A stretch of 64,000 nucleotides of DNA from Bacteroidales bacterium. GTDB lineage: Bacteria > Bacteroidota > Bacteroidia > Bacteroidales > Marinilabiliaceae. Made by a program: the position numbers and the translations under genes. The notes under the pieces were generated by a model. The model worked only from the letters and a program-made list of their open reading frames with translations, searched no databases and had not been told where the DNA came from. Shown here one piece after another: positions 39,201-54,200 of the stretch. The stretch's first letter is position 1. Every line of letters begins with the position of its first letter. The DNA lies in the NCBI GenBank assembly GCA_015061285.1, contig SUWW01000006.1, positions 1-64,000 on the forward strand. The letters run 5' to 3'.

Positions 39201-42200
39201 TGCTAACGTAGCGCTTGAGTACGCTTCGCATGCATATACAGGCTCTGCACTTGAGCCAAGTGTAACGGTAACTGTTGATGGCAAGACCTTGACTGAAGGT
39301 ACAGACTACACAGTAGCATACGCCAACAATACCGAACCTGGCGAAGCTAAGGTGACTGTCACTGGTAAGTGCGGCTACACAGGTTCTCCAATGGTTAACT
39401 TCACAATTGGTAAGGGCTGTATAGTAGCAAGCGAGGTGACGAAACTCGAGGATACATATACATATACTGGCTCACCTGTAGTTGCCCTCTCTGACATTGA
39501 GGTTAAGTACAACGGCGAGACCTTGACCGAAGGCCCGAACGGCTACAGCATCAGCTTCAACAGCGGTGCAGATGTAACCAACGTAACTGGAAATCCTGTG
39601 ACTGTAACGGTTAAGGGTACTGGTAACTATGGCTGTGAAGTGGCACAAACCTTCACCATTGCTCCTGCTACGCTGACCGCAACAGCAACGCCACTAAGTT
39701 TCGATTACACTGGTGATATACAGAAACCTACTGTAATTGTTAAGTTTGGCGATACAGAACTTGCAGTGAGTGCAGAAAACTACACACTCTCTTGGAACGA
39801 TGAATCGAGCACGAATGCTGGCGACTACACCGTAACTGTAATGCCTGGCACGAACTTCTCGAAGGTTAATGGAGATGATGCTTATACGTTCGACTATACT
39901 ATAAACAAGGTTGCATATCCAGCTCCTACAGGCTTAGTAGCAGAGGCTGAGACCGTCTGCGACAAGAACGATGGTAAGATTACGGGCGTAACCTCGGCAA
40001 TGGAGTATAGCACTGATGGTGCAACTTATACTGCAGCAGTAGGAGATCTTACAGGCTTGTCGGATGGTACATACTACGTACGCGCGGCAGCCGATGCTAA
40101 TCATCTTGCATCAGAGCGAGTAGAACTCGTAGTAGCAGCAGGTGGTAAACTTACCGTAACCTTCGAGACAAATGGCGGTTCGGCTGTAGAAGCTAAAGAA
40201 GTTTGCTATGGTGCGACGATTGCAGAACCAACAACATCTAAGGGTGATTGCTACACCTTCGAAGGTTGGTATAAAGAAGCCTCATTTGATAATGAATTTG
40301 ACTTCAGTTCGCCAATAACCGAGACAACTATTATTTATGCTAAGTTCACCATAAAGACCTACACTATAACGTGGAAGAACGAAGATGGAACAGTGCTCGA
40401 AACAGATGAAAATGTGGCTTGTGGTAGCACGCCAAACTACGATAGTACAACGCCAACAAAAGCTGCTACAGCACAGTATACATATACATTCGATAAGTGG
40501 TCGCCTGCGGTAGAAACTGTAAGCCAAAATGCAACTTACACAGCTACCTATACTAGCACGGTGAACAAGTACACTGCGTTAGCAATAAGTAATGAGGTAA
40601 ATGGCATTTCTGTAGCAACTGTAACGCCTACTGGAGTTAAGTATGATTATGGCACTGAGGTGACGTTCTCTACAACCATAACTGACAACTGTTACGAGTT
40701 TGTTGCTTGGACAAGAGACGCGGCTGGTACTGATGTAGCTAGCAAGAATGCTGAATTTACAACTACTATAAAAGGCGACTCGACATTCTACGCAAACTTC
40801 AGAATTAAGACCTACAAGTTGAACTTGACGTCTGGTGCAAATGGTAAAATAACCAATCAGAATGCAAGTGAGGATGTAGTTACGGGCACACCGAAAGAGT
40901 ATACATACGACTGTGGTACTACGGTAACTATAGAAGCCGTTCCTACTTCAGGATATAAATTTGTGAAATGGAGCGACGATGTTACCGATGCAGTACGTAC
41001 GATAACTATGGATGCAGCAAAAGAACTTTCTGCAACGTTCAGTGCTGAAACATATATCGTAACTCTTGATGGTGATGGCGCTACTACGGCAGGCACGGCT
41101 TTGGTTGAAGCTACTTATGCAACAGCGTTGCCTGCTATCGAGACGTTGCCAATAAGGACTGGCTACACCTTCGCGGGCTTCTATACCGGTCAAGATGGTG
41201 CTGGCATCCAGTATTACGATAATACTGGCGCAGGTCTTAAGAATTGGGATATTGCGTCGAATACAACTTTGTATGCTAAGTGGAACATCAACCAATACAC
41301 CATCACGTTCAATACAGATGGCGGCACAACGATTGCTCCAATTACGCAAGATTATGGCACTGCAGTAACAGCTCCGGCAAATCCGACGAAGACAGGTTAT
41401 ACGTTCGCTGGATGGGATAAGACAATCCCAGGCACAATGCCAGCTGAGAACGTAACTATAACTGCTCAGTGGCAAATCAACCAATACACCATCACGTTCA
41501 ATACCGATGGCGGAACGACGATTAATCCTATAACAGCTGATTATGGTGCAGCAGTAACAGCGCCTGCCGATCCGACAAAGACTGGATACACGTTCAATGG
41601 ATGGGATAAGACTATACCTACGACGATGCCAGCGGAGAATCAGACGATTACTGCTAAGTGGAGTATCAATGAGTACACCATCACGTTCAATACAGATGGC
41701 GGTACAGCGATTGCTCCTATTACGCAGGATTATGGAACTGCAGTAACTGCTCCGGCAAATCCGACGAAGACAGGTTATACGTTCGCTGGATGGGATAAGA
41801 CAATCCCAGGCACAATGCCAGCTGAGAACGTAACTATAACTGCTCAGTGGCAAATCAACCAATACACCATCACGTTCAATACCGATGGCGGAACGACGAT
41901 TAATCCTATAACAGCTGATTATGGTGCAGCAGTAACAGCGCCTGCCGATCCGACAAAGACTGGATACACGTTCAATGGATGGGATAAGACTATACCTACG
42001 ACGATGCCAGCGGAGAATCAGACGATTACTGCTAAGTGGAGTATCAATGAGTACACCATCACGTTCAATACAGATGGCGGTACAGCGATTGCTCCTATTA
42101 CGCAAGATTATGGCACTGCAGTAACGGCTCCGGCAAATCCGACGAAGACAGGTTATACGTTCGCTGGATGGGATAAGACAATTCCAGGCACAATGCCCGC

Positions 42201-45200
42201 AGAGAACATAACTATAACAGCACAATGGACAATCAACCAATACACCATCACGTTCGATACCGATGGCGGAAATACGATTGAGCCAATTACGCAGGATTAT
42301 GGCACAGATGTAGCTGCACCTGAAAATCCGACTAAGACTGGCTACCGCTTTGTTGGTTGGGATAAGGATATTCCTGCTACAATGCCAGCTGCCGATATGA
42401 CTATCAAGGCTAAGTGGAGCATCAACCAGTACATACTTACGATTAATCGCAACGATAATACGTATGGTACTGTATCCGGTGCTGGTGGCTACGACTACAA
42501 TACTGCAGCCGCTATCAATGCTACTGCTAATTACGGCTACAAGTTCGTAGAATGGCGAAACGCTAATGGTCAGATTTCAACAACTGCATCGACGACAGTA
42601 ACCGTTAAGAGCGATACTACCATAACAGCAATCTTTGAGCCTGTAAACTTCCTTGTGACGGCTAATTCAGATGCTCAAGGTACGGCTGCTGGTTCGGGTA
42701 ACTATACTTACAAGACCAGTGCTACTGTTGTGGCAACTCCAAGCTATGGCTACAAGTTCAAGAACTGGACGAACGAAGCTGATGAAGTAGTATCGTCGGA
42801 AGCAGAATTTGAATTCACCGTAGTTGGCGACACAACACTCACCGCTCACTACGATCCTATTACATACACCGTAACAGTAAATAATACTACTGGCGGTTCG
42901 GCTACTGGTGCTGGCGATTACGACTACAATGAGCCGGCAATACTTGTAGCTACTCCTGCAACAGGTTACCACTTCATGAAGTGGACGAGCCTCGATAAGG
43001 ATAACAATGCCGTACAACTTGGCACGAATGCTACGTTGAACTTCACCGTAACGCGCGATACTACCATTACGGCTAATTATGAGATAAATAGCTATACTGT
43101 AACCGCTACAAGCAATGGCAACGGTACGACGAGCGGCTCTGCTACTTATACATACGGTCAAACCGCAACTCTTACTGCTACGCCAAATGCTTGCTACAGA
43201 TTCGTAAACTGGACCACTGGCGCAGGCGATGTTTATAGCAATGCTGCTTCTATAGATATTAACGTAACAGATAATGTTACGCTCTATGCGAACTTCGAGA
43301 AGATTGCCTATGAACTGATCTTGGCTGCCGGTGCAAATGGTAAGGTTACCAACATAACCGCAGCTAACGAAGAGTTGACGGCAAGCACCTCGAAGACATA
43401 CGACTACGAATGTGGTGATGAGATTCAAATCAAGGCTGAGCCAAACTACGGATACAAGTTCGTAGAATGGCAGAATGCTGATGGTTCTCGTTACTCAACC
43501 GATGCAACTACCACAGTGACAATGTCGGCTAATACGAAACTCACCGCAACCTTCACCGAACTCGATTACACCGTCACGGCTAACTCCGATGCACAAGGTT
43601 CGGCAACAGGTTCGGGTAGCTATAAGTACTTGAGCAATGCTACCGTTGTGGCAGCTCCTATTTATGGCTATCAGTTCAAGAACTGGACTAATGATAATGG
43701 CGATGAAGTTTCTACGAGCGCATCGTACACATTCACAGTAACAAGCGACATAACGCTCACAGCTCACTACGATGCTAAGACCTACACCGTAACTACCAAT
43801 AAGACTACTGGTGGTGAAACGGTTACTGGTGGCGGTAGCTATGTATATAACACCGAAGCTGATTTGGCTGCTACGGCAATGACAGGTTACCACTTCGTGA
43901 ACTGGACAAGTCTCGATAAGGACAACAACGCTGTACAACTTGGTACGGAAACATCGTTGAACTTCACCGTAACGCGTGATACTACCATTACGGCTAACTT
44001 CGAGCCTAACACATACACAGTAACATTCAATGTTAATGGTGGTGCGGGCGAGACGATGGCGGCTCAGGCCTTTACGTACAATGTTGCTCAGAATCTCTCT
44101 GCTAATACTTACACTCGTGAAGGTTACACATTCGATGGTTGGGCATTGGCAGCCGATGATGCTGTGGCTCATACAGACCAGAAGTCGGTTATTAACCTTA
44201 CTGCTGAAAATAATGGTACGGTTGAACTCTTCGCACATTGGAAGCCAATCAACTACACCGTTACTGTAAATGGCGGTACGGCAGATAAGACTACGGCTAA
44301 TATTGGTGATGAGATAACCCTTACGTTTGCTGGTAAGACCGGTTATAATCCTAAGGATTGGACTACCACGCCTGCATTGTCGGTTGAGAACAATAAGTTC
44401 ACTATGCCTGCTGCTAACGTAGTGGTTACAGCTAACTATACACCTAAGACCTATACCGTAACGCTTAATAACCAAGGTGCAACAACTTCAGGTTCAACCA
44501 CGATAGAGGCTACTTACGATGCAGCATTGCAAGACATCTCAGTTCCTACTAAGGCTGGATACACCTTCGAAGGTTACTATTCAGCAGAAAATGGTGCTGG
44601 AAATAAATATTATAATGGTACTGGTAACGGCGTTAGAACTTGGGATATAGACGATGCTTCGGCAACGCTCTATGCTAATTGGAATATAAATAAGTATACC
44701 ATCACTTATATGGTCGATGGCGTGCAGGACGGCGATGTTGAAGAGTACGACTTCAATGCGCTTGTAACTATGCGTACTGAGCCTACAAAAGTTGGCTACA
44801 CGTTCAGCCACTGGAGCGAGACAATAACCAACATGCCAGCTGAGAACAAGGTTATTACTGGTACGTTCTCGGTTAATCAGTATAACGCTACGTGGATGAT
44901 GAACGATGGTACAACCAATACGTACACTGCTCAGCCTACTAAGTTCGACTATGGCACGGCAATCACTGCGCCTGAAGGAAAACCAACCCGCACAGGTTAC
45001 GAATTCAAGGGTTGGAGCAGGACATCAAATGCAAGTGCGCCTGACGAGTCTCTTGGTACGATGAGCGAGAATGGCGAGACGTTCTATGCTGTTTGGGCTA
45101 TCAATACATATCTGTTGACTTGGAATATAAATACTACTGATGCAACAGCTACGTTTGGTACAACCTCATATACAGTAGGAAACGTTACGTTCAACGATCC

Positions 45201-48200
45201 TATTGTTAAGCCTGCGCCTACTCGCACAGGTTGGTCATTCAAGTATTGGATGGAGACCGAGGCTGGTAGTGAAGCTAACGTTCCTGCAACTATGCCAGCT
45301 AAGCCACTTACTTACTATGCATATTGGGAAATCAATAAGCACAATTTGACGTGGCACGAGAATTCGCCTGCTGGCTCTACTGCAATATTCAGCGGTGACT
45401 ATACGCAAGGTAACGAAGTTGCATACGGCACAGAGATAGTTGTTCCTACTGCAAACTGCACTGGTTACACATTGGTAGGCTGGGCAACATCGGCAAATGG
45501 CGAAGTTGTAGATATAGATACGCGAATGCCTGATGCTGATGTGACCTACTATGCAATATGGGCAGAGGCAAGCGGCATCCCATATACCGTTCGCCACATG
45601 CAGCAGAACGTAGATAAGACTGCGTACGTAGAGGAGTCTACCGAAACTAAGTATGGTACTACAAATGGTGTTACTGAAGCAATTGCTAAGACGTTCGACG
45701 GCTTTACAGCTTTGGCTATCACGCAAGGCACTATAGCTGCTGATGGCTCGACGGTAGTAGAGGTTAAGTACGATCGTAAGGACTTCAAACTCACTTGGGA
45801 CTTTGGCAATGGTACAACAACACAAACGGCTGGTACGGACTATACCGATGCTGGTTCTGTAACATTTGGTGCTGCGCTCACTGCTCCTACGTTGACACGC
45901 ACAGGATACAAGAACCCAACTTGGTCTCCTGAAGTTCCTGCTACAATGCCAGCAGCAGATGCTACGTACACCACTGTTTGGACACCTAATAAGTACCATG
46001 TTGCATTCGATAATAATGGTGGTGTTGGTGAAATGGGCAACCAAGAGTTTACGTTCGATGTAGCGCAAAATCTCACAGCAAATGCCTTTACTAAGACGGG
46101 ATACCACTTCACCGAATGGAAAGATGCGGATGATGCAAGCAAGACGTATACAGATAATCAAGAGGTTAAGAATCTCACTACAGTCGATGGCGCAACAATA
46201 ACGCTCAAGGCTCAGTGGAAAGCTAATAACTATACCATAGTTTACAACGGCAATGGCGCAACCTCTGGTTCTATTGTAAATCAGTTGGCTACATACGATC
46301 AAGATGTAGATATTGCTGATAATGCAAATGCAACGGATTACAAGCGTACAGGCTACACATTCAACAATTGGAATACCAAGGCTAATGGCACTGGTACTAC
46401 CTACTCAGCTACGCAGTCGCCTAAGCCACAAAACTTGACCTCTCAAAATGATGGTGAAGTTACCTTGTATGCTCAGTGGACCGTCAATACTTACACTGCA
46501 ACGTGGATGATGAACGATGGCTCGGGCGAAACCTTCACTACGAGCACCTTCGAGTATGGCGCACCAATCACCGCTCCTACGACGAATCCGTCTCGCACTG
46601 GTTACACCTTCTTGGGTTGGCATACAGAGTATGACGCAACTGCTAAACTCGACGACCTCGGAACAATGCCAGTTGATGGCATAACATTCTATGCTGTATG
46701 GACTGAGGCCGACGGCATCCAATACATCGTACGTCACATGTGGCAGAATGTAGATGATGATGACTACGCTGTACATGAGACCGAAACGAAGTCCGGTACG
46801 ACTAATGCTCAGACTGTAGCTGCGGCTAAAGAGTACGATGGCTTCACAGTTCAGACATTCGCTCAGAAGCAGATAGCTGCCGATGGTAGCACAGTTGTAG
46901 ATATTTACTACAACCGCAATAACTACAATCTCGCTTGGACGCTCAATGGTGGTACGGCTACAAATACTTACACCGCTGCTGGTAGTGTTCGCTTCGGCAA
47001 AGCACTCACCAAGCCAGAACTTGAACGCGAAGGCTACGATGTATATGTATGGCAGCCTGAAGTTCCTGCTACAATGCCAGCCGGAGATGCTACATACGAA
47101 GCTGTTTGGACGCCAAATACTTACTACGTAGTATTCAACTCAAATAGTGGTACGGGCGCTATTGAAAGACAAACCTTCACCTTCGACGTGTCTCAGAAAC
47201 TCGCGAAGAACGATAACTTAATCACTAAAGAAGGTTATACGTTCACTGGCTGGAATACAGCAGCAGATGGAAATGGTAATCCTTATGCTGATGAGCAAGA
47301 GGTAGAAAACCTCACTTCGGTCAAAGGTGCGACAATCACGTTGTACGCTCAATGGAAGGCTAATAAATATACTATAGTATACAACGGCAACCATACTGGC
47401 GTAACTGGAAATACTCAGTCGACGGATGCTGAATACGACCAAACTGTGACGATTGCAGCTAATGGCTTCAATGTTGTTGGCTACACGTTCAATAATTGGA
47501 ATACTAAAGCCGAAGGTGACGGTACGAGCTACGCAGCTGGTGCTACTCCGAAGAACCTCACGAACGAACCTAACGGTATCTTCAATCTCTATGCACAGTG
47601 GACTGTCAACCAATACACAGTGACTTGGATGATGAACGATGGCACAGACGATGTGTACACCACAGAACCTACCACGTTCAACTATGGAGCAACAATCACT
47701 GCTCCAGATGGTAAGCCAAGCCGCACAGGCTACGACTTCGTAGGTTGGAGTAAGAATCGTCTTGCAACTGCAAAAGATGAGTCACTTGGAGTAATGAGTG
47801 AAAATGGCGAGACATTCTACGCTGTATGGACTGAGGCTGATGGTGTTAAGTACATAGTACGCCACATGCAGCAGAATGTAGATGATGATAACTACACCGA
47901 GTTCGAGACAGATGAGAAGCACGGCAAGACGAATGCGCAAACGGCAGCATCTGCTAATACTTATGTTGGCTTCACTGCTCAACCATTCAATCAAACATCT
48001 ATAGCAGCTGATGGGTCGACGGTAGTAGAAATCAACTACAACCGCAACAACTATACTCTCGCATGGACGCTCAATGGTGGCACGGCTACAAATACTTATA
48101 CTGCCGCTGGTAGTGTCCGCTACGGCAAAGCACTCACCAAGCCAGAACTTGAACGCGAAGGCTACGATGTATACAGTTGGCAGCCAGATGTTCCTGCTAC

Positions 48201-51200
48201 AATGCCTGCCGGAGATGCTACATACGAAGCTGTTTGGACGCCAAATACATATAAGGTTGCGTTCCATAACAACACTGGTAGTGGCAGTATGACTCCTCAA
48301 GAGTTTAACTACGATGAGGAGAAAGCACTCACAGCAAACACCTTTACCAAGACGGGTTACACCTTCGCTGGCTGGGTAGATGCAAATGATGCAACTAAGA
48401 CCTATACCGATGGCCAGAAAGTGAAGAACCTCACATCTGCTTTGGGAGCAACGATAGACCTCAATGCTCAGTGGGATGCTAATAAGTACACTGTAGTATA
48501 CTATGGCAACCATGCGAACGTGACTGGTTCTATGACTTCTACAGCTGCTGAATACGATGTAGATGTAACCATCGCTAACAACGGATTCAACTTGAAGGGA
48601 CACAGTTTCCTCAACTGGAATACTAATGCTGATGGTACGGGCAAGACCTTCGAGGCTGGTGATGTAGATAAGAACCTTACGGCAGAGCCTAATGGCAAGT
48701 TCAACCTCTACGCTCAGTGGAAGGCTAATAAGTACAAAGCAACGTGGATGATGAACAATGGAACTGCCGACAAGTTCACCGAAACGGAAGTTGAGTACGA
48801 TACCAATATTACCGCACCTATACCAGAACCTTCGCGTGAGGGCTACACCTTCGCAGGTTGGAGCACGTCAGCGTCGGCTTTGACTCCTGATAGCGACCTT
48901 GGTACTATGGACGACGATGGCGAAACGTTCTACGCCGTTTGGACTACGAACAAATATCTGTTGGCTTGGAATGTTAATGCTGGCGACGATGCTACGGCTA
49001 AGCTTGAAGGTACATATACACCTAATGGCATGACCGTCTTCGGTACCAACTTGGTTGCACCTTCGGCAACACGCCACGGATACACCTTCAAGGGCTGGTC
49101 TGAGACGCAGAATGGTAGCACCATCGAGCCAATCTTAGACAAGATGCCTGCTCGCGCTCTCAGCTACTACGCTAAATGGGATGTTAATAAGCATACTTTG
49201 ACTTGGAATATTAACTCTCCATCTAACTCGGCTGCAGCATTCGAGAGCGACGACTATACGAAGGGTTCTACGGACTTTGACACTACTATAAATGCACCTT
49301 CTGTAAGTTGTGTAGGCTACGTATTCAAAGGTTGGACGACATCACTTGATGGCGATGTTGTAGAACCTCAGACTACAATGCCAGACGAAGATTTGACCTA
49401 CTATGCTAAGTGGGAAGAGGCAGAAGGTATCAAGTATATCGTACGTCACTATATGCAGAACGTCGATGACGATAACTATACATATACTGACGAAGAGAAG
49501 ACCGGTACCACCAATGCTACGACAGCCGCTGTGGCTAAGACCGTTGCAGGCTTCGCTTCTCAAAACTTTACACAAGGTACAATTGCTCCTAACGGCAGCA
49601 CGATTGTAGAGATTTACTACAACCGCAACAACTACACATTGACATGGGAAGTTGCTGGTGGTACTATTGGCAGCGCTCCATACACCGCAGCTGGTTCTGT
49701 ACGCTACGGTAAGGCGCTTACCGCTCCTTCGCTCACGCGCACTGGCTACGATGTATATGTATGGTCGCCTGAAGTTCCAGCTACTATGCCTGCTGGCGAT
49801 AAGACCTATACCGCTGTTTGGACTGCTAATACGTACGAGGTAGTATTCAATGCAAACACAGGTAAGAACACCATGCCTAATCAGACATTCACTGTTGATG
49901 TGCCTCAAGATCTCAACGAGAATACCTTCGAGAAAGAGGGTTACACATTCACCAAGTGGAATACTCAGGCCGATGGCAATGGTACTTCATACAACGATAA
50001 GCAGCGTATTGATGTGAACCTCACTACTACGAATAATGCTGCAATCAACTTGTATGCTCAGTGGGCGCCTAATACGTATACTATCAAGTATATAGGTAAT
50101 AAGGTGAACGTCACAGGTGCTACGGAGCCGCAGGTTGTAACCTACGACCAAAATGTAACCATAGCTACAAATGGCTTCAATTTGGTTGGCTACACCTTCC
50201 GCAACTGGAATACACAACCTGACGGTGGCGGTGTTACCTACAACGAAGGTGACGAGAAGAAGAATCTCAACGCTGAGCCGAACGGAGAGTTCAAACTCTA
50301 TGCTCAGTGGCGTATCAATAAATACGACGCTGTTTGGATGATGAACGATGGTACCAATGATACCTACGCTACGACACGCTTCGATTTCGATGCTCAGATT
50401 ACTGCGCCTGACGGCGAGCCAACACGCGAAGGTCACACCTTCCAGGGCTGGAGCAAGAACCAAACCGCAACGGCTGCTGATAGCGAACTCGGTACGATGG
50501 ACGATGGCGGCGAGACGTTCTACGCCGTTTGGACAACGAACCAATACGAAATTGTTTGGGATAAGAATGCTACAGATGCTGTGTTGAGTGGCGACTACTC
50601 AAGTGGTTCTATCTACTTCGGTACTAATATCCGAGCTCCTAAGGCAGAACGCACGGGCTACACGCTCCGCGGTTGGTCTGAGACACAAGCTGGTGGTACT
50701 ATAGAACCTATAGAAACCACTATGCCAGCGCGCAATTTGCACTACTACGCTCAGTGGAATGTTAATACGCATGTTCTTACATGGGATCCTAACTCACCTG
50801 CTAACTCTACAGCTACGCTCAGTGGCGACTACACCAAGGGTAACGTGGCATTTGGAACGCCGATAGATGCTCCTACGGCTGAGTGCGTTGGCTACAAATT
50901 CATGGGCTGGGCTACTTCTAAGGATAGCGAGGTTGCTCCTATCGCGGAAATGATGCCTGATAAGGATGTTACCTACTACGCTATCTGGGAAGCTCGCGAC
51001 GACATACAATATATTGTACGTCACTATAAACAGAATGTCGATGACGATTTGTATACCGAGGTTGAGGCAGATCGCGAAACCAAGACTGGAACTACAAACG
51101 GTTTAACCTCGGCTGCGGCTAAGTCATACAGCGGCTTCACAGCGCAAGACTTTGCACAAGCAGAAATCGCTCCTAACGGTAGCACCGTTGTAGATATTTA

Positions 51201-54200
51201 CTACGATAGAAATAGCTACACGTTGACTTGGAACTATGCAGGTGGTGAAGAGGGTAGTGCAACGTTCACTCCAGCTGGTGAAACACGCTTCGGTAAGACT
51301 CTTACAGCTCCGAAACTCACTCGTGAAGGATACGATAAGTATGTATGGAATCCTTCAGTTCCTGCTACTATGCCTGCTGCTCATTCTACCTACACTGCCG
51401 TTTGGACGCCAAATACCTACAAAGTGGCATTCAACAACAATGGCGGTAGTGGCACTATGACGTCGCAAGCCTTTACATACGATGAAGCTCAAGATCTCAA
51501 GGTTAACACCTTCACTCGTGAAGGTTACACCTTCGCTGGTTGGGCTGAAACAAACAACGATGTAGTTAAGTATGCTGATGCTCAGAATGTGAAGAATCTC
51601 ACGAGCATCAACGATGCTACAGTAACACTCTACGCCGTTTGGTCTGCTATCGACTACACTGTAACCGTGAACTATGGTACGTCTAATAAGACTACAGCAA
51701 ACATTGGCGAGACGATTAGCTTGACTCCTAATACTGTGACAGGTTGCACGTTCAACAGTTGGAATGTTGTTACCGAGGCTGGTAATGCTGTAACTATGAG
51801 TGGTAACAGTTTCGTGATGCCTGCTGCCAATGTAATAGCAACAGCTTCTTACGATACCATATACTACAAAGTGACAGTGAGCGATGGAGCTAAGACCGAT
51901 GTCGCTACTGCTAAGTATCAACAAGTAGTAACTCTCGACCACGATGCTAAGCCTGGCTTCAACTTCACAGGTTGGACAGTTACCGATGCAAATAGCAACG
52001 AGATTATTGTTAATGGCGGTAAGTTCACTATGCCAGCTTCCGATGTTACCGTGAAAGCTAACTACGTAGCTATACAATACATAATTACCGTTGACAATGG
52101 TACGGCAGATAAGAATGAAGCTCCAATGGGCGAGGCGGTAACAATCACCGCTAATGCTCCTGCCGATGGCTACGAGTTCGACTATTGGGAAATTACCAAC
52201 GGTGAAGGTGCCTCTATGAACAATGCAAATGCAAGTAGCACTATTCTCCGTGTAGGTACAAGCAATGTGAACGTCCGTGCTAACTATCGACTTGTCGACT
52301 ATACGATTACCGTAAATAATGGTACAGCCAACAAGACTACGGCTAACATGAACGAGCTTGTAACTATTACAGCAAACAATCCTGCTATTGGCTACGAGTT
52401 CACGGGTTGGACGCTCGTAAGTGGCACTGGCGCACAAATAACCAGTGTGACAAGCAACGAGACAACCATAACTGTAGGTACGGGTAATGTTGAAGTGACG
52501 GCCAACTATCAACTTGTTGAGTATACCATCACTGTTCACGGCGGTACTGCTAATTATACCACGGCAACATACGAAACCACCGTTTCTCTTACTGCCGACG
52601 ATAAACTTGGTTATACGTTCGACGATTGGGTTACCGAGCCTAATGTTAACGTAACGTTTACTAACACATTCGTGATGCCAGCAAGTGACATTGACGTTAC
52701 AGCTAAGTTCATACCTAATGAATACACTATTGAGTATGTTAACAATGGCGGTGTAGGTACAACAGTAGATCAAGATGCTACCTACGATCAAGATGTGACT
52801 ATCCTCAGCAACACTGGCTTCACTAAGGCTGGTTATGAGTTCATTAGTTGGAATACCCAACCTGATGGTTCTGGCGCTACTTACTATCCTGGCTCAACGC
52901 AGAAGAACCTTGCTACCGAAGGCACTATTACTCTCTATGCACAATGGGAGATAGCAGGCTTCATAATAACCTTCAACAATAATGGAGGCAAAGGCTCAAT
53001 GGCAACTCAGCAGATTAACTACGATGTGTGGGATTATCTGTCGAAGTGCACATTCACCAAGACAGGTTACAAGTTCGCTGGTTGGAACCTCAAGGCCGAT
53101 GGTACTGCATACCGTCACGATGGTAAGGGTATCAACTATGAAGATGAAGAGTATGTGTCGAACATCACTGCTGGCGAGGCTGTAACGCTCTACGCTCAGT
53201 GGAAACCTGTTGACTACTATGTGGCATTTGATGGCAATGCTGACGATGTTACAGGATCAATGGATAATCAGCTCTTCCGTTTCGACGATGCTGAGCCTCT
53301 CAACACTAACAACTACACGCGTACAGGCTACACCTTCACAGGTTGGAATCGCAATTCGGAAGGCACGTCAGTTGCTATGGCCGATGGCGAAAAAGTTGTA
53401 AATCTCTCTTCTACCGAAAATGATGTGGTTCGCCTCTACGCTCAGTGGACTGCTAATACATATACCATCACATTCAAGAAAAACGATGGTACCGGTCAGA
53501 TGGACGATATGACTATGACCTATGGTGTTGAGGCTTCGTTGACACCTAACGCATTCACTCGTGAAGGTTATGTATTCTCTGGTTGGGCTACTTCGGCAGA
53601 TGGTAAGGGTACTCGCTTCGAGAATAAGCAAACCGTCAAGAACCTTGTCGGTGACAAGGGTGGTGTAATTAATCTCTACGCTCAGTGGTCTCCAATTACA
53701 TACACCATTGTATATAACGCTAATAATTCTCAAGCTGTTGGTTCTACTGAAACTCAAACGTTTACCTATGATGTAGCTCAGACGCTTAATGCTAATGGCT
53801 ATACTGTTGATGGCTACTCATTCAAAGGTTGGGCTACAACGATAAACGGCGAAGTGGTATACCTTGATAAACAAAATGTTTACAATATCACCACTACACC
53901 TGACGCTATCATCAACCTTTACGCTGTATGGACGGCTAATATGTATTACGTCGTATTCGATGGTAATGGTAGCACAAGCGGCTCAATGTCTAAGCAAACA
54001 CTCGTATTCGACGAAGCTAAGATTCTTAATGCTAATGCTTACGTACGTAGTGGATACAACTTCAATGGTTGGAATACAGCTGCCGATGGTAGTGGTACTG
54101 CATACATAGACAAAGCTGTGGTATACAATCTTACTAACGAGGCTAATGTCGATGTAACATTGTATGCTCAATGGAAGCCAGGTGTATACACTATCACCAC

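Larger units (their letters stand above)
26050..39750 (+). repeat. Dispersed Ig-like YTG modules (about 13)
   Basis: Modules with the core YTGSAIEP, then an NGxxLxxGTDYTVxYxNN stretch, GTATVTIKG and a closing FxI strand. Cores are seen near 26057, 26323, 29015, 30426, 31078, 34750, 35035, 35305, 35848, 36085, 39235, 39460 and 39703. They are interleaved with the leucine-rich blocks and MBG-like domains and probably act as rigid spacers. Bacterial Ig-like fold is inferred. Confidence 0.65.

Noticed and set aside
40948-42240. 430-codon open frame on the minus strand inside the giant gene
   Set aside because: It is the antisense shadow of the repeat array: its own repetition copies the 189-bp period and its composition (Cys, Arg, Ile rich) is not protein-like. 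Similar shadows lie at 45235-46302 and 51355-52860.
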